Positions 1 through 12,400 of a stretch of DNA of 64,000 nt are shown here, piece after piece; position 1 is the stretch's first letter, and the number at the start of each line of letters is the position of its first letter. The translations under genes and the position numbers were made by a program. The notes under the pieces are model-generated. The model saw only the letters and a list, made by a program, of their open reading frames with translations. It did not search any database and was not told the origin of the DNA. The stretch is from Bedellia somnulentella (Eukaryota; Arthropoda; Insecta; Lepidoptera; Bedelliidae): the NCBI GenBank assembly GCA_963576735.1, contig OY755184.1, positions 6,076,001-6,140,000 of the forward strand, written 5' to 3'.

Positions 1-3000
1 GTGCCGTATTCAATAAGGTTTCCACTAGGGAAAGGAAAACGAGTCGCCGGATTTTGTTACGTTGGCTTCAGAACCGAGCAAGAACTTAAGAAAGCTCTCA
101 ATAAGGATAAACTGTTTTTAGGTTGGTATCACAGTACAAAAAAATAGAGGCGGCAGCTTATTAGTTCCAACTAGGAGTATTTCTTTAATACTACGCTTTT
201 TCATTCGTGAGTACTGTGAAAATATCGAATAATATCCATTCGATATCGAGGTACCAAAACTTCTGAACATCATGGGACACCATCACCTGGTGTTCAGAGT
301 GCTTGGACACTATACTCACATGATAGGGAGCAGGCATATCGCGATTGGTACGAATACACTGTCACATGTCTAACAACTTAGCCATGTGGGTTTCCTCATG
401 ATGTTTTCCGTCACTTTTAACAACCATAATAAATTAATTACACGTATGACTTAAGAATAATATAATGTAGGCCCTTTTTAAACTCTCGTTGTTTGTAGAC
501 ATCATACATAATAATCGGGATTAACCAACGAAATATTTTTTTTAATCATGTGATATGTTTGCCCGATGTTTCGGAACACCTACTGGTACTCGTAAGTGTA
601 TAATGATGTAGGCCCGACCCGGGATTTTGAAATCACGCCTGTCTTGTATTGAAGGACGGTCGACCCATTGGACTATCACGGTTGTTTTGATTGGCGTGTT
701 TCAAAATACATACATACATATACATACATATACTCACGGCTATAAATCCCTTAACGGGTTAGCCAGAGCTTTGAAATGAGAAATTCCTCAGCCACTTTTG
801 GAAGTTAAGCAGGGAAAACATGGTAATAATAAATAAATGTTTTTGGTGACGGGTCTCCGACCACATCGCCCAAAAATCACTTAAGAAGCCCCTATACCCT
901 CAGTCGCCTCTTACGATCACCCACGGGTAGAAATGGGGTATTGTTATTCTAAGCCTACACGGCAAAAATTAAGTTATAAATAGATAGCATATGAAACTAA
1001 TTAATTAACTGACACCACGTTTTTGGTAACAGGCAACCATCGCGTACATGTTCATAAATACGAAGACATTGCCAAGAAAATGGAGCAGGAAGAAGAAGAG
1101 ACTACTAAGAAGAAACAATGGGAGGTCCGTACTTATTGAAGTTATTCAATATGCCGTGTAGTGCCGGCTTAGAATGTCACTACCCCTTTCTACCCACGGG
1201 TGTCGTAAGGGCGACTAAGGGTATGGGGCTTTGTTAAGTGATTTTTGGGCGATGCTGTTGAAGACCCATTGCCAAAAACATTTACTTTACAATCTTTTCC
1301 CTGCTGAACTTCCAAAAGTGGCTGAGGAATTTCTTATTCCGAAGCTTTGTCTACCCCTTCTAGGAATTTATAGCCGTGAGTTGAGTATATGTATGTATTT
1401 ATGTCAATAGTAACTTTTATCGCAAGCCCTTACTTTGAAATGGTTTTCAAATAACATTTCTCCAATTAGTGACTTAATAAAGTAAAGTTAATAATAAAGG
1501 GCTGCTCATAATACTATGATTACCGTAACTTTTTGCGTGTTACAGAAAAACAACAATGAAGAAAGCATCGGAGAAAGTGGTAGTATATTCGTCAGGAACT
1601 TACCGTATGTGGTTTCGGAAGAGGAGTTAACAAAACTTTTTGAAAAGTTTGGTATGTACTTTATAATGTTGTTTAAAAATTAATGTTAAATTTGTAAGAG
1701 TTTGAAAGGAGGCAAAAGATTGAAAAAAAAGTATAAATGCGAAAGTTTTCAAATAAATAAGATATTTTTATTACCATACAATAAGGTATGCAAATTGCTG
1801 CAAATGCTGATTACAAAACTGTTTAGAGATAATTTTCTTTATTTTCAAGATATCACGATGATATGATGTGATGCTCTTAATATTATTAATAAAAAATATT
1901 AGCTTAATATTTGTTAAAAACAGCATAATTTGCCCTTACCTTCAATATTATTTCAAAGGCATACATTTTTGCAGTTTATTTATAAAATAATGAGAATAAT
2001 AGCTTTATTCAATTAATATCGTAAAAATATCATTAAATATCACGAATTCCAAGCTTTCTCTACCTCTAGTAACAGTTAAGAAACAAAACATAATATTCGG
2101 AAAGATAAAAGTAAATATAAGTTACCTTTTTCCCAGGTTTTACGGTTTCCATTGTAATATTTTGAACGAATCTTCAAGCTAGATGGCCTTTCTTCTATGT
2201 ACAAACATACATATACTCACACCGTTAGTTCCCACTGGGGTAGGCAGAGACTTTTGATCGCCACTCACTTCGTACAATCATAACAAATCTCTCTAGTTTC
2301 GTTTACATTCATCATTTTTCATACATGCTCTTTTATTTTTCATACTTCGGACGCTAGCCTTTTTGAGCACTCCTCAATTTGGTCCAAGTGTTCTCTGTGG
2401 TCGTCCTCTACTCATAAGACCATCCCACTTGCTCTATAGATCCCTTTTTTATATACGTATGTAAAAATATTATTACGTTAAAATAAATAAATTAGTTGAT
2501 GCTAAAATTGTTCTCGATTTCCAGGCCCCCTAGCTGAAGTAAACATGGCGATAGACCCAATACTGCGTCAACCGAAAGGCTTCGCGACGGTCACGTTCGT
2601 GATGCCCGAACATGCCGTTAAGGCTTTCACGGAACTCGACGGCACAGCCTTCTGTGGACGGATGCTGCATTTGCTGCCAGCCAAGGCGAGCAAACAGCAC
2701 GATAGTGATGATGGTAACTTTTCACTTCATCATTTCTGTGCTGTTGGTTAATTTATTTTATTTAATATTTAATAATCGGGATTTACCAACGATTGTAGTT
2801 TGAAATCACTTACGTGATGTAATTGTCCGACGTTTTGGTATACCTACTTGTGCCGTGGTCACGGACTGACTAAATAAGGGACTAAGGAATATATCACGTA
2901 AGTGATTTCAAAACACATTCGTTGGTAAATCCCGATTAATATATATAATGTATATATATATATATATGTAATGTATTGTTTGTGCAGATTAGTTGTTGTA

Positions 3001-6000
3001 CATCTATCTCACATGACTCTAATTTATTGACCTCTCCATTCAAAGGTTGTCTGGAAGAGATCGCTTTTAGTGATAAGACCGCCAATTGTACTTTTGTTAA
3101 TTCATTCTGTGTATTTGTAATTGTTTTTCCATATTTGATGTACAATAAAGAATTTTCTATTCTATTCTATTCTATAATGTCTACAAATCACAAGTGTTAA
3201 AAGCACGCAAAGCACCCAGGAGTGTGAAAAATTCTTATGTAAAAACCTATTCTCAGACCTGCAGAATGTGCACGCAAAATTTCATTCAAATCGTTTTAGC
3301 CGTTTGGGAGGAGTTTGATGACCAGCACTGTGACACATGAATTTTATATATTTAATAGATACGCGATATTGGGGTAATTTACTAATTCGCAACCTTACTA
3401 TGCCTTGCAGAAGGCCTAACATTCAAAGAGAAGAAAGCCAAGAAGTTAAAATCGCAAGCAAAATCTTCCCATAACTGGAACACGCTGTTCCTGGGAGCCA
3501 ACGCGGTCGCCGACGTCGTCGCCTCCACCTACAACACTACCAAGGATCAGTTGCTCACTGATACTAATAAAAGTAAGTGTATTTATTATACAAGGGTACT
3601 TTTAATTTATTGTTTTTTTTTGCCTTGTGAAGCCAAACAATGTCGTTTGTAACAATAATTAATGATTTTATTCGACTTTTTAACAACGTTATAAGTAATA
3701 ACGTTGTTAAAAACGGAAAGTAATAATAAACATATAGCGGAATTATTTAAAAGTCAGTTTATAGTAACACCAGAAAATTGTATTAGCAATTATAATGTCA
3801 CCAAGCAGTCACGCTCGGAGTGTCATGGCGGGGAGGCAGACCAGGTGATTCGTTTCTCTGCGGCCGACATTCGTTCGGTTATCCAGAAGATGACGGCTGG
3901 AAAGTCTCCTGGTCATGATGCTCTTAGTATTGAACATCTAAAGTATGCGGGGGTTCATTTACCTCGCGTGCTTTCTATGTTTTTTAATCTGTGTATTGTT
4001 CATTCTTTTGTGCCTCATAATATGACGAAAACTGTTGTTGTTCCAATATTAAAAAGTAAAACTGGTAACATATGTGACTCAAATAATTATAGACCCATTT
4101 CACTGGCCACTGTTATAGCGAAGGTTTTTGACAGTCTGCTTAATAAATTTTTAACCCAACACGTGAAAACTTGTGATTCTCAATTTGGTTTTAAACCAGG
4201 TCTGTCCACCGAGAGTGCTGTTCTTTGCCTTAAGCAGACTGTCAAATACTACACAAAAAGGAGAACCAATGTGTATGCATGCTTTCTGGACCTCTCCAAA
4301 GCCTTTGATAGGGTTCTGTACGACTTAATGTGGGAGAAATTAGCAAACGATTCAACTTTTCCTGGACAGTTGATACAAATGTTTAAATATTGGTACTCTC
4401 ATCAAGAGAACTTTGTGAGATGGGGTGGCACATTATCAGAGTCCTATATTCTTTCTTGTGGATTGAGACAGGGGGGGTTGACCTCACCGACCTTGTTTAA
4501 TTTATATGTCAATAAATTGTTAGAGGAGCTGAGCCAATCGGGTCTGGGTTGTTCAGTAGATGGATGTGTAATTAATAATATTAATTATGCAGATGATATG
4601 GTTTTGCTCAGTCCTTCGGTGGGAGCGTTGCGTAGGCTCATTAGTATTTGTGAATCGTATGCTAATAGTCATGGTCTTAAATATAACATTAAGAAAAGCG
4701 AAGTCATGGTATTTCTGGCAGATTCGAATCAGTCGAGTGAGTTTCCACCAATCAGATTGTACGGAGAGTCACTTAAAAGAGTGTATGAATTTAAATATTT
4801 GGGCCACTGTATTAATGATAGGTTGCGTGACGATTTGGATATTAGCCGGGAGCGGAGGGCGTTGGCAGCGCGATGCAATATGTTGGCCCGAAGGTTTTCT
4901 CGTAGTTCGGTGGCGGTAAAGATAGCGCTGTTCAAAGCGTTTTGCCAAACGCTGTATACTTGTGCTCTTTGGGTTAACTACACGCAGCGTGCTTTCAACG
5001 CCCTTCGTGTCCAGTATAACAATGCGTTTAGGGTGATGTTGGGGCTGAGCCGTTTTTGCAGCGCATCAGGAATGTTTGCGGAGGCGAGAGTAGATGGGTT
5101 TCATGCAATAGTGCGAAAACGCATTGCCTCTCTGATGTTCCGAACGCGGGAAAGTCCCAACAGCATCATAAACGCATTAGCAAATAGACTCGATGACCCA
5201 GTTTTAAAACATTGGGTAAAGGCGTCCAGTTTTAATTAATTGTAACAAATATTTTAATTGTATATAGATATTAGATATAAGTGGTGTGCATACTAACATA
5301 TTGATTAAGTTGTATTACTAACAAGAAATGGAACCATGTTCTGATAATAAAGATTATTATTATTATTATTATTCGGAATACCTTTAGTTCCTCGCCTCTC
5401 CCATGGCCGAAACAGAAAATTAAAATTTTAAATGGGAGAGGCGGTACTCCCCGACAAGAGCACAGTCGGTCGGGGTCAGGGAGTCAGGTTCAAGAACCGA
5501 CGGACGATCCGAGCCGTATCGAGCAGCACCGCTTTCTGCATTTGTGCTGGAACCGACACGCCACAGAAATCCAACCGCCTCAAGTTGGTCGCGAGGCTGG
5601 TTGGAATTAACCCGTTCGCAGACAAAACAATTGGGATTATTTCTGTCGAAGTCACACCCCACATGTCGGTGATCTCGTGAGCCAGATCGAGATATTTCCG
5701 ACGCTTCTCGGTGTCGGCTTTCACGAGACCCTCGTCATGAGGGATAGTGACATCCACTAGAAATACCCTCGACTGCGACCGATCCCATACCACGATATCA
5801 GGCTTATTCGCTAGAATAGTCCTGTCCGTGATAACGGATCGGTCCCAATAGATTTTGGCACGGTCGTTTTCTAGGATTGGCTCCGGCAGATACTTGTAAT
5901 ACGGCAGCCTCTGTTGCAAGAGTCCGTATTTTAGAGCGAGCTCCTGATGCAGGATTTTGGCTGCTTGGTTGTGTCTGTGCAAGTACTCAGTGTTAGCAAG

Positions 6001-9000
6001 AGCCGAACAACCGGAAATAACATGCCTAAGTGACTCTCCGGGACGGCCACATGCTCGACAAACGTCTGTGGTACCGTCCTTTAGGATGTATTTCCGATAG
6101 TTCCGCGTCTTGATAACCTGGTCTTGTATTGCACAGACAAAACCTTCGGTTTCCCCAAAGAGGTCCCCGAAACGCAGCCAATGCAGGGAGGCTTTACGGT
6201 CCACGAAAGGTTCGTGAAGTACCTTGTAAAACCTCCCGTGCAGCTCCTTCTCTTTCCATACGGACTCCCGATCAGAGGTGCTAAGTACCTCCGGGGTTCG
6301 CCAATCCTGTGAGGCCAACGATAAGGGAGTCAGTCCTTTATCACTAGCGACCACCTCCCCCCGAATACTATCATCCGTCATCGTCAAAAAATAGTTTCTG
6401 AGGTTGCATACCTCGCGGTTGTGCATGGTTTTGGCACTCAAGAGGCCTCGACCACCACACTTCCGCGGGATATACAATCTCATAACCGACGACCTCGGAT
6501 GATGCATTCGATGAGAGGTCATCATCGTGCGGACTCGTCTGTCCAGAGCGTCGAGTTCGGTCTGAGTCCATCTAAGCACGCCAAATGTGTACATCAGTAC
6601 AGGCATGACCCAGGAGTTAATGGCTCGGATCTTATTAACGCCTGACAAGTAGCTATTAAGCACACTTTTCAGGCGTTCATAAAACTCCTCGCAAACACCC
6701 TGTTTCATGTCTGCCACCTTCACACCGATGGTTTGTGACATGCCCAGATACCGGTATGTTTCAGCCTCGGAGAGTGCCCTCAAATGATTGGTGCCGACAT
6801 CGACACCATCAGAGTGCACGACATGCCCCTTCTCAACATGAATGACCGCACACTTATCGACCCCGAGCTCCATCTTGACGGAACCACTGAAATCGTTAGT
6901 GATCGTCAGTAGCTCCGCCAATCTGTCAGCCGTGGGGGCGTAAAGCTTCAGGTCATCCATGTAAAGGAGATGAGGCAAGCGTGGTCCGCCTCTCCGAAAC
7001 TGAAAGCCTGTCCCCGAATTCTCCAAGAGTGTACTTAGAGGATTCAGGGCCAAGCAAAACCAAACTGGACTCAGGCAATCGCCCTGGAAAATCCCTCGCC
7101 TTATATCAATTTGGTCATCCGCGTCCGTCATCCGCTGACCGTCTAAACTCAGGATCGTTCTCCAGCACCCCATACATTGCCCGAGGAAGTGTCGAACTGC
7201 ACTATCAATTTTGTACAGCTCGAGGACCCTCATGAGCCATGAATGAGGTACCGAATCGAACGCCTTCCTGTAGTCTATCCAGCCAGCGGAAAAGTTCCGA
7301 CGGTTGCGTTTGACCAGTTGGCCTACGACCGCATCGATGAGGAGCAGCTCCTTGCTACCGCGACTACCGCCCCTACACCCGTTCTGAGCTCCAGAGATCA
7401 CATTGTTATCAACAATGTGTTGAGTAATCTTGGAGCTCAAAACGGATGTCAAGGTCTTGTAAATTGTACAAAGACAAGTAATGGGGCGGTATTGTGATGG
7501 ATCCGCGGTAGCATCGCTCTTTGGAGCTAAATGAGTGACCCCAGTAGTTAAGAAGTTCGGGAGCGTCCCACTCTCGAGGGCGCTTTGGAACTGACGGGCG
7601 AGAGTAGCGTGACAGCGCGTGAACCCCTTCAACCAGTAATGGTGCAGTCCGTCCGGCCCCGGACTTTTCCAGTTCGGAGCCTTACGGATCGCAGCCACCA
7701 CATCCTCCTCGGATATGTTGACGGGGTTCATGGGCGCTATGGGCTCGCACGCTCCCTCGACCGCCTCGAACCATCGGCCCTCTTCGTGATCAACAGGCAG
7801 CGACCAAAGCCCACGCCAAAAGGCAACTATATCGGCTTTTTCCGGTCGCTGACCTGTCGAAACCACATCGGGACGGTCCAAAGTTCTGTAGAACTTCTTC
7901 TGGTCACTCATGAAGAGACGATTCTGTTGGTACCTCTTTACCCTTTCAGAATATCGCCTAATTCGCTTACCCCAAGCAGCGATCTTCTGCTTCAGATCAT
8001 CGATGCGCTCCATCAGTCTTTATTATTATTATTATTATAATTATGAATCAGTTGGGTTAGAGTTAATATGTATGCTATATTTCTCAACGGGTTGAAAATG
8101 TAAATATTTTAACTCACTTATCCACTCGGCCACGGACGTCGTCCTATCATACCTTAATACATATATATGTTACTTTGCTAGATACGAGCGCCGCCGTCCG
8201 GTTGGCTCTTGGTGAAACGCAGCTGGTAGCGCAGACTAAGGCTTTCTTGGAGAGAAATGGAGTATATTTAGAAGCATTCAATGATGTGAGTACCCTTCGT
8301 GTTTGCTTGTGATGGTACTTGCTACTTCATCATGAATGAAATGTTTCTATTTAATAGTCACTAACATAACCAAACTTCAATTTGTAATGTCAGTGCCCCT
8401 ACCTTGATTCGTTTTGTATATCTTTGGTTGAAATAAAAAAGAAATGGAAATTATGTTGATATCGATTGCCTTTCAGATTGATTATAGCGACAGTATTTAA
8501 TAGGTTATTCCTTTCAGATGACAAAAAGAAGATCAAAAACATGTATATTAGTGAAAAATCTACCAGCAAATACTAGCGAAGACGAATTAAGAGCCTTGTT
8601 TGTCAAATTTGGCCCTTTGGCTCGATTTATTCTCCCAGAACATGGCATCACAGCGTTAGTGGACTTTGTAGAACCTTTCGAAGCTAAAAAAGCGTTTACA
8701 AAACTAGCATATTCTCAGTTCAAAACTTCACCGTTATATTTAGAATGGGCCCCAGAAAATATATTTATTAAAACTGATCAAGAACCTAAGGTGATAAGAG
8801 CAGAGAACCCTGCGGTTTCAACAGAAGATAAGAGAGTGGAGCCAGAAGAAGTGCCACAGAAGAAGGAGGAAGAGAGTGAGATTATGGAGGAGCCAGAAAA
8901 TGACACTTCACTGTTCGTAAAAAATCTAAATTTCAAAACAACGGACGCTGCTTTGAGACAAGTAAGTATAATAATATATAAGCATCAATTAAAATGTGAC

Positions 9001-9376
9001 CGTGTGTTAGTGATAAACAGTTTTGAAGATTTCTCGTTTAATGTCGTATGGCGATTTACAAAATACAAATATTTACATGATTCAAATGTACCCTTAGTAG
9101 TTTTAAAAAATATGTATGACGTTAGGACTTCAGCCGTTTGCTTTTTGCTATGCGATTGCAAAACAAGAAAAAGGATAGTCATATCTATAAAGCTTCGTGA
9201 GTCGCAAATAATTCTGGACGCAAAGACTAGTGGCAGACGGTTCTATAATTCAGTTCTGTATTATAATGTGAAAGACGTGCCAACGAGTATAATGCGAGTG
9301 CGATAACATAGCAAAAAAAATGTGTTATAAGATACGTATTTAAAAAAGACACATCTCTATGGGAGCTAATGGCGTG

Positions 9377-9419
<43 letters not shown>

Positions 9420-12400
9420 GATCTGTATGACTTTGTAACTCACTCATTACCAGTGTATGTGGAAGGGAGAACGAGACGTAGGCTGTCTCATTCGCACATT
9501 TTTTTGCATTGTATGCCACGATTCTTTATGCTAAGTATGGTAGGATATTTGACAATAGGTTTTTTGTCAAATTGTTTCTGATATATAACATGACTAATGA
9601 GTAATCAAAATTATGTTTTAGCATTTCACGTGTTGCGGCAGAATACACAGTGTGACGATAGCGAGAAAGAAAGATCCTCGCAATGCTGGGCAGTTGCTCT
9701 CAATGGGGTACGGTTTTGTGCAGTTCTGTAGAAAAGAGGATGCGAACGAAGCATTGAAAACTTTGCAAGGTTCCACTTTAGATGGCAAGACATTGGAAAT
9801 AAAACGATCAGAAAGAGGAAACACGTAAGTTTGGTTTTTACTTGCTGCTTATGTCTATGTTTAATGTCAAGTTGCCTGGCTAAGTGAGACAGGGTAATGA
9901 GTACGTTTCATTTATACTGGCTAAACCATGTTATGGTCACATATTTATATTTTAGTGAGTATGCTGAAGGTGTGTTTGAAATTGTATTTATATAGTATGT
10001 GTATTATCCAATAAGAATAAAAAAATCATTAGTAATAATTAATGCTAGTGCTACAACCGATCGCTAGTCTCTGACTGTCCCAGTAGTAACTAACAGCGTG
10101 AAATGTACTTTCAATTGAATAGCATAGTATAAACATACTACTACTTAACTCAACTATTAATCATTATATATACAAGATAAGTGCAATTCGATTATAATGT
10201 TATCACTAAAATGTGTTTTAGCTTAGAATTAATAAAAATTTTATAATTAAATATATACGGACATATACGTTTAGTCAACCCAAGGCCCTTAAAACATAAT
10301 GAACGTAATAAATATAATTTGAAAACATTGTTTGCACAGTAGTGTGGCGCCACTCGTTCGTAGGTACTGATGGATATGCAAAACCTTAATTTACCGAGAA
10401 TGCTCGCCAATTAATACATTTCATTTCAAGGTTAGCCCCAAAGTAAACAAATTCATTGAATTACTCAACACTATATTATACAATACGTATATAAATTAAA
10501 TTCGAGACTAAGAAACAATTATATTCATCAAATAAGTTTTACCCGCGAAATGACGTAGGAAACAGTCTTTTTATTCAGTAAGCGCTAATGTTTTTACTAA
10601 TACAATTTACACATTTAATCCAGTACAATACAATGAGAAGCAGTTATTTAATAAATAAAATTTATTTCGAGACCGCATATCATATACATATACTCACGGC
10701 TATAAATCCCTAAATGAGGTAGCCAGAGCTTTCGAATGAGAATAATTTAGCCACTTTTGACGTTAAGTGGGGAAAAAATGATAATAATAACAACTGTTTG
10801 TGATGGGTCTCCAACCACATCGCCCAAAAATCATTTCAGAAACCCTATACCCTTAGTCGCCTCTTACGATTACCCACGGGTAGAAATAAGATATTGCTAT
10901 TCTAAGCCGACACTACAAAGCATATAATGTTCATAATATAAATAAGTGCAATTACATATGACATAATTATTTCAATATCTAATTAAAAGTACAATAAACA
11001 GACTGTGACGGTGTCGCGTGACGTGTCTGGGTGTACATGTGTGCTGTTACTACAGTAGTTGTCCACATGTGCTTATTTATTCAATATTTATATTTCTGTT
11101 ATCATTGACGTCAATGTTTAAATATCATTAATCATTGTCTGCCCATAAAATATACCAACTTTGTATATTCGTTAAGTATGCGCGCCGTTTAGCTTCAAAA
11201 TCTTAAACTGTCATGTGGGGGTGGTAGAGGTGCTCAGAGTACCCACGTTTTGCTTGGCCAGGCCAGGCAGGCCTCTCGCCGCTTCTGTACAAAAGCCTGA
11301 CAAATGAATTAATACCTTGATAAATTAACCACACATTTGACTTAAGGTAAGGACAAAGGCTCGAACCCACGCCTCTCCCCACTGAGATATCACAGCAAGT
11401 AAAAAATGTTATTGAATTGAATTTCTTCTCTATTGTTTCAAATATTCTAGAAAACAATTTCTGAAATATTTCACTTAATATTATGCTAAATAATATTCTT
11501 CACAATACCACGCATTACATAGTGATTCATTAGCGCTAATTAAATCATTTTATTTCAGAAACGAAATCCAAACTTCCAAGAAGTCAAGTAAAGACATCAA
11601 ACAAAACGGCACAAAGATTTTAGTACGAAATGTCCCCTTCCAAGCAAACAGAAACGAAATACACGAGATATTCAGGTATGTAGAGAATGGTGGTGACCAC
11701 TTTATTTTATAATTTCTATGGGTTTTTATATTGTTTTGAACACTGATTTATTCAAAGTGGCATTCGCCAGCATCTATTTTATGAATGTATATAGCTCTCA
11801 ATGACCATCGAGCTCAGCCTATTGTCCTTTCCATGGTCACTTAAGGTCGGAACTGTTTGGGCTTAATTAATTACCCCGGTTCTTCTACTGATCTCGTTAC
11901 AGATTAGTTTACGTATGAAACTTATAACATAGCCCTCCCAATAACCTTTTGGGTAAATCTGAACCTTATTCTCAGACCCATTGTAAAAATGACTCTTTGG
12001 TGTGCCGTAAGTCGTTAACGCCCATCGGTAAAACACTTTGATTAACGTACATATTCTCAAGGCTATAATATGGAAAAGGGTACCAGAGCTTTAGAATCTA
12101 CAATTTATAAGCCGTGATAACCATACACTGGAAAGGCTGGGTAACCTCAGTTGAATGCAGCTATACCCATGGGAAGACAGAATAAAACTGTCAAACCGAC
12201 ACAAGACTGCATAAAACATAACATAACATAAACGTTCACGCCGTTTATCCCCAAAGGGGTTGGCAGAGGTACCAATACCAAGAGTGGGTACCTTCTCTGG
12301 AAACTAGATGGCGCTTGCCATGTGAGTTCAGAAGTATTGGTACTGCATAAAAGAATACAATAATATTTAGCTTACATAAACAATTTAGTGCCTTTGCATT

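Noticed and set aside
4587..4919. 110-codon ORF overlapping the first LINE
   Set aside because: Alternative frame of the reverse transcriptase coding region.
7585..8040. 151-codon plus-strand ORF
   Set aside because: It is a shadow of the R4/Dong frame on the minus strand.
9622..12345. Antisense ORFs of 65-84 codons in RBM19 introns
   Set aside because: They overlap repeats or real exons on the other strand, with no conserved motif.
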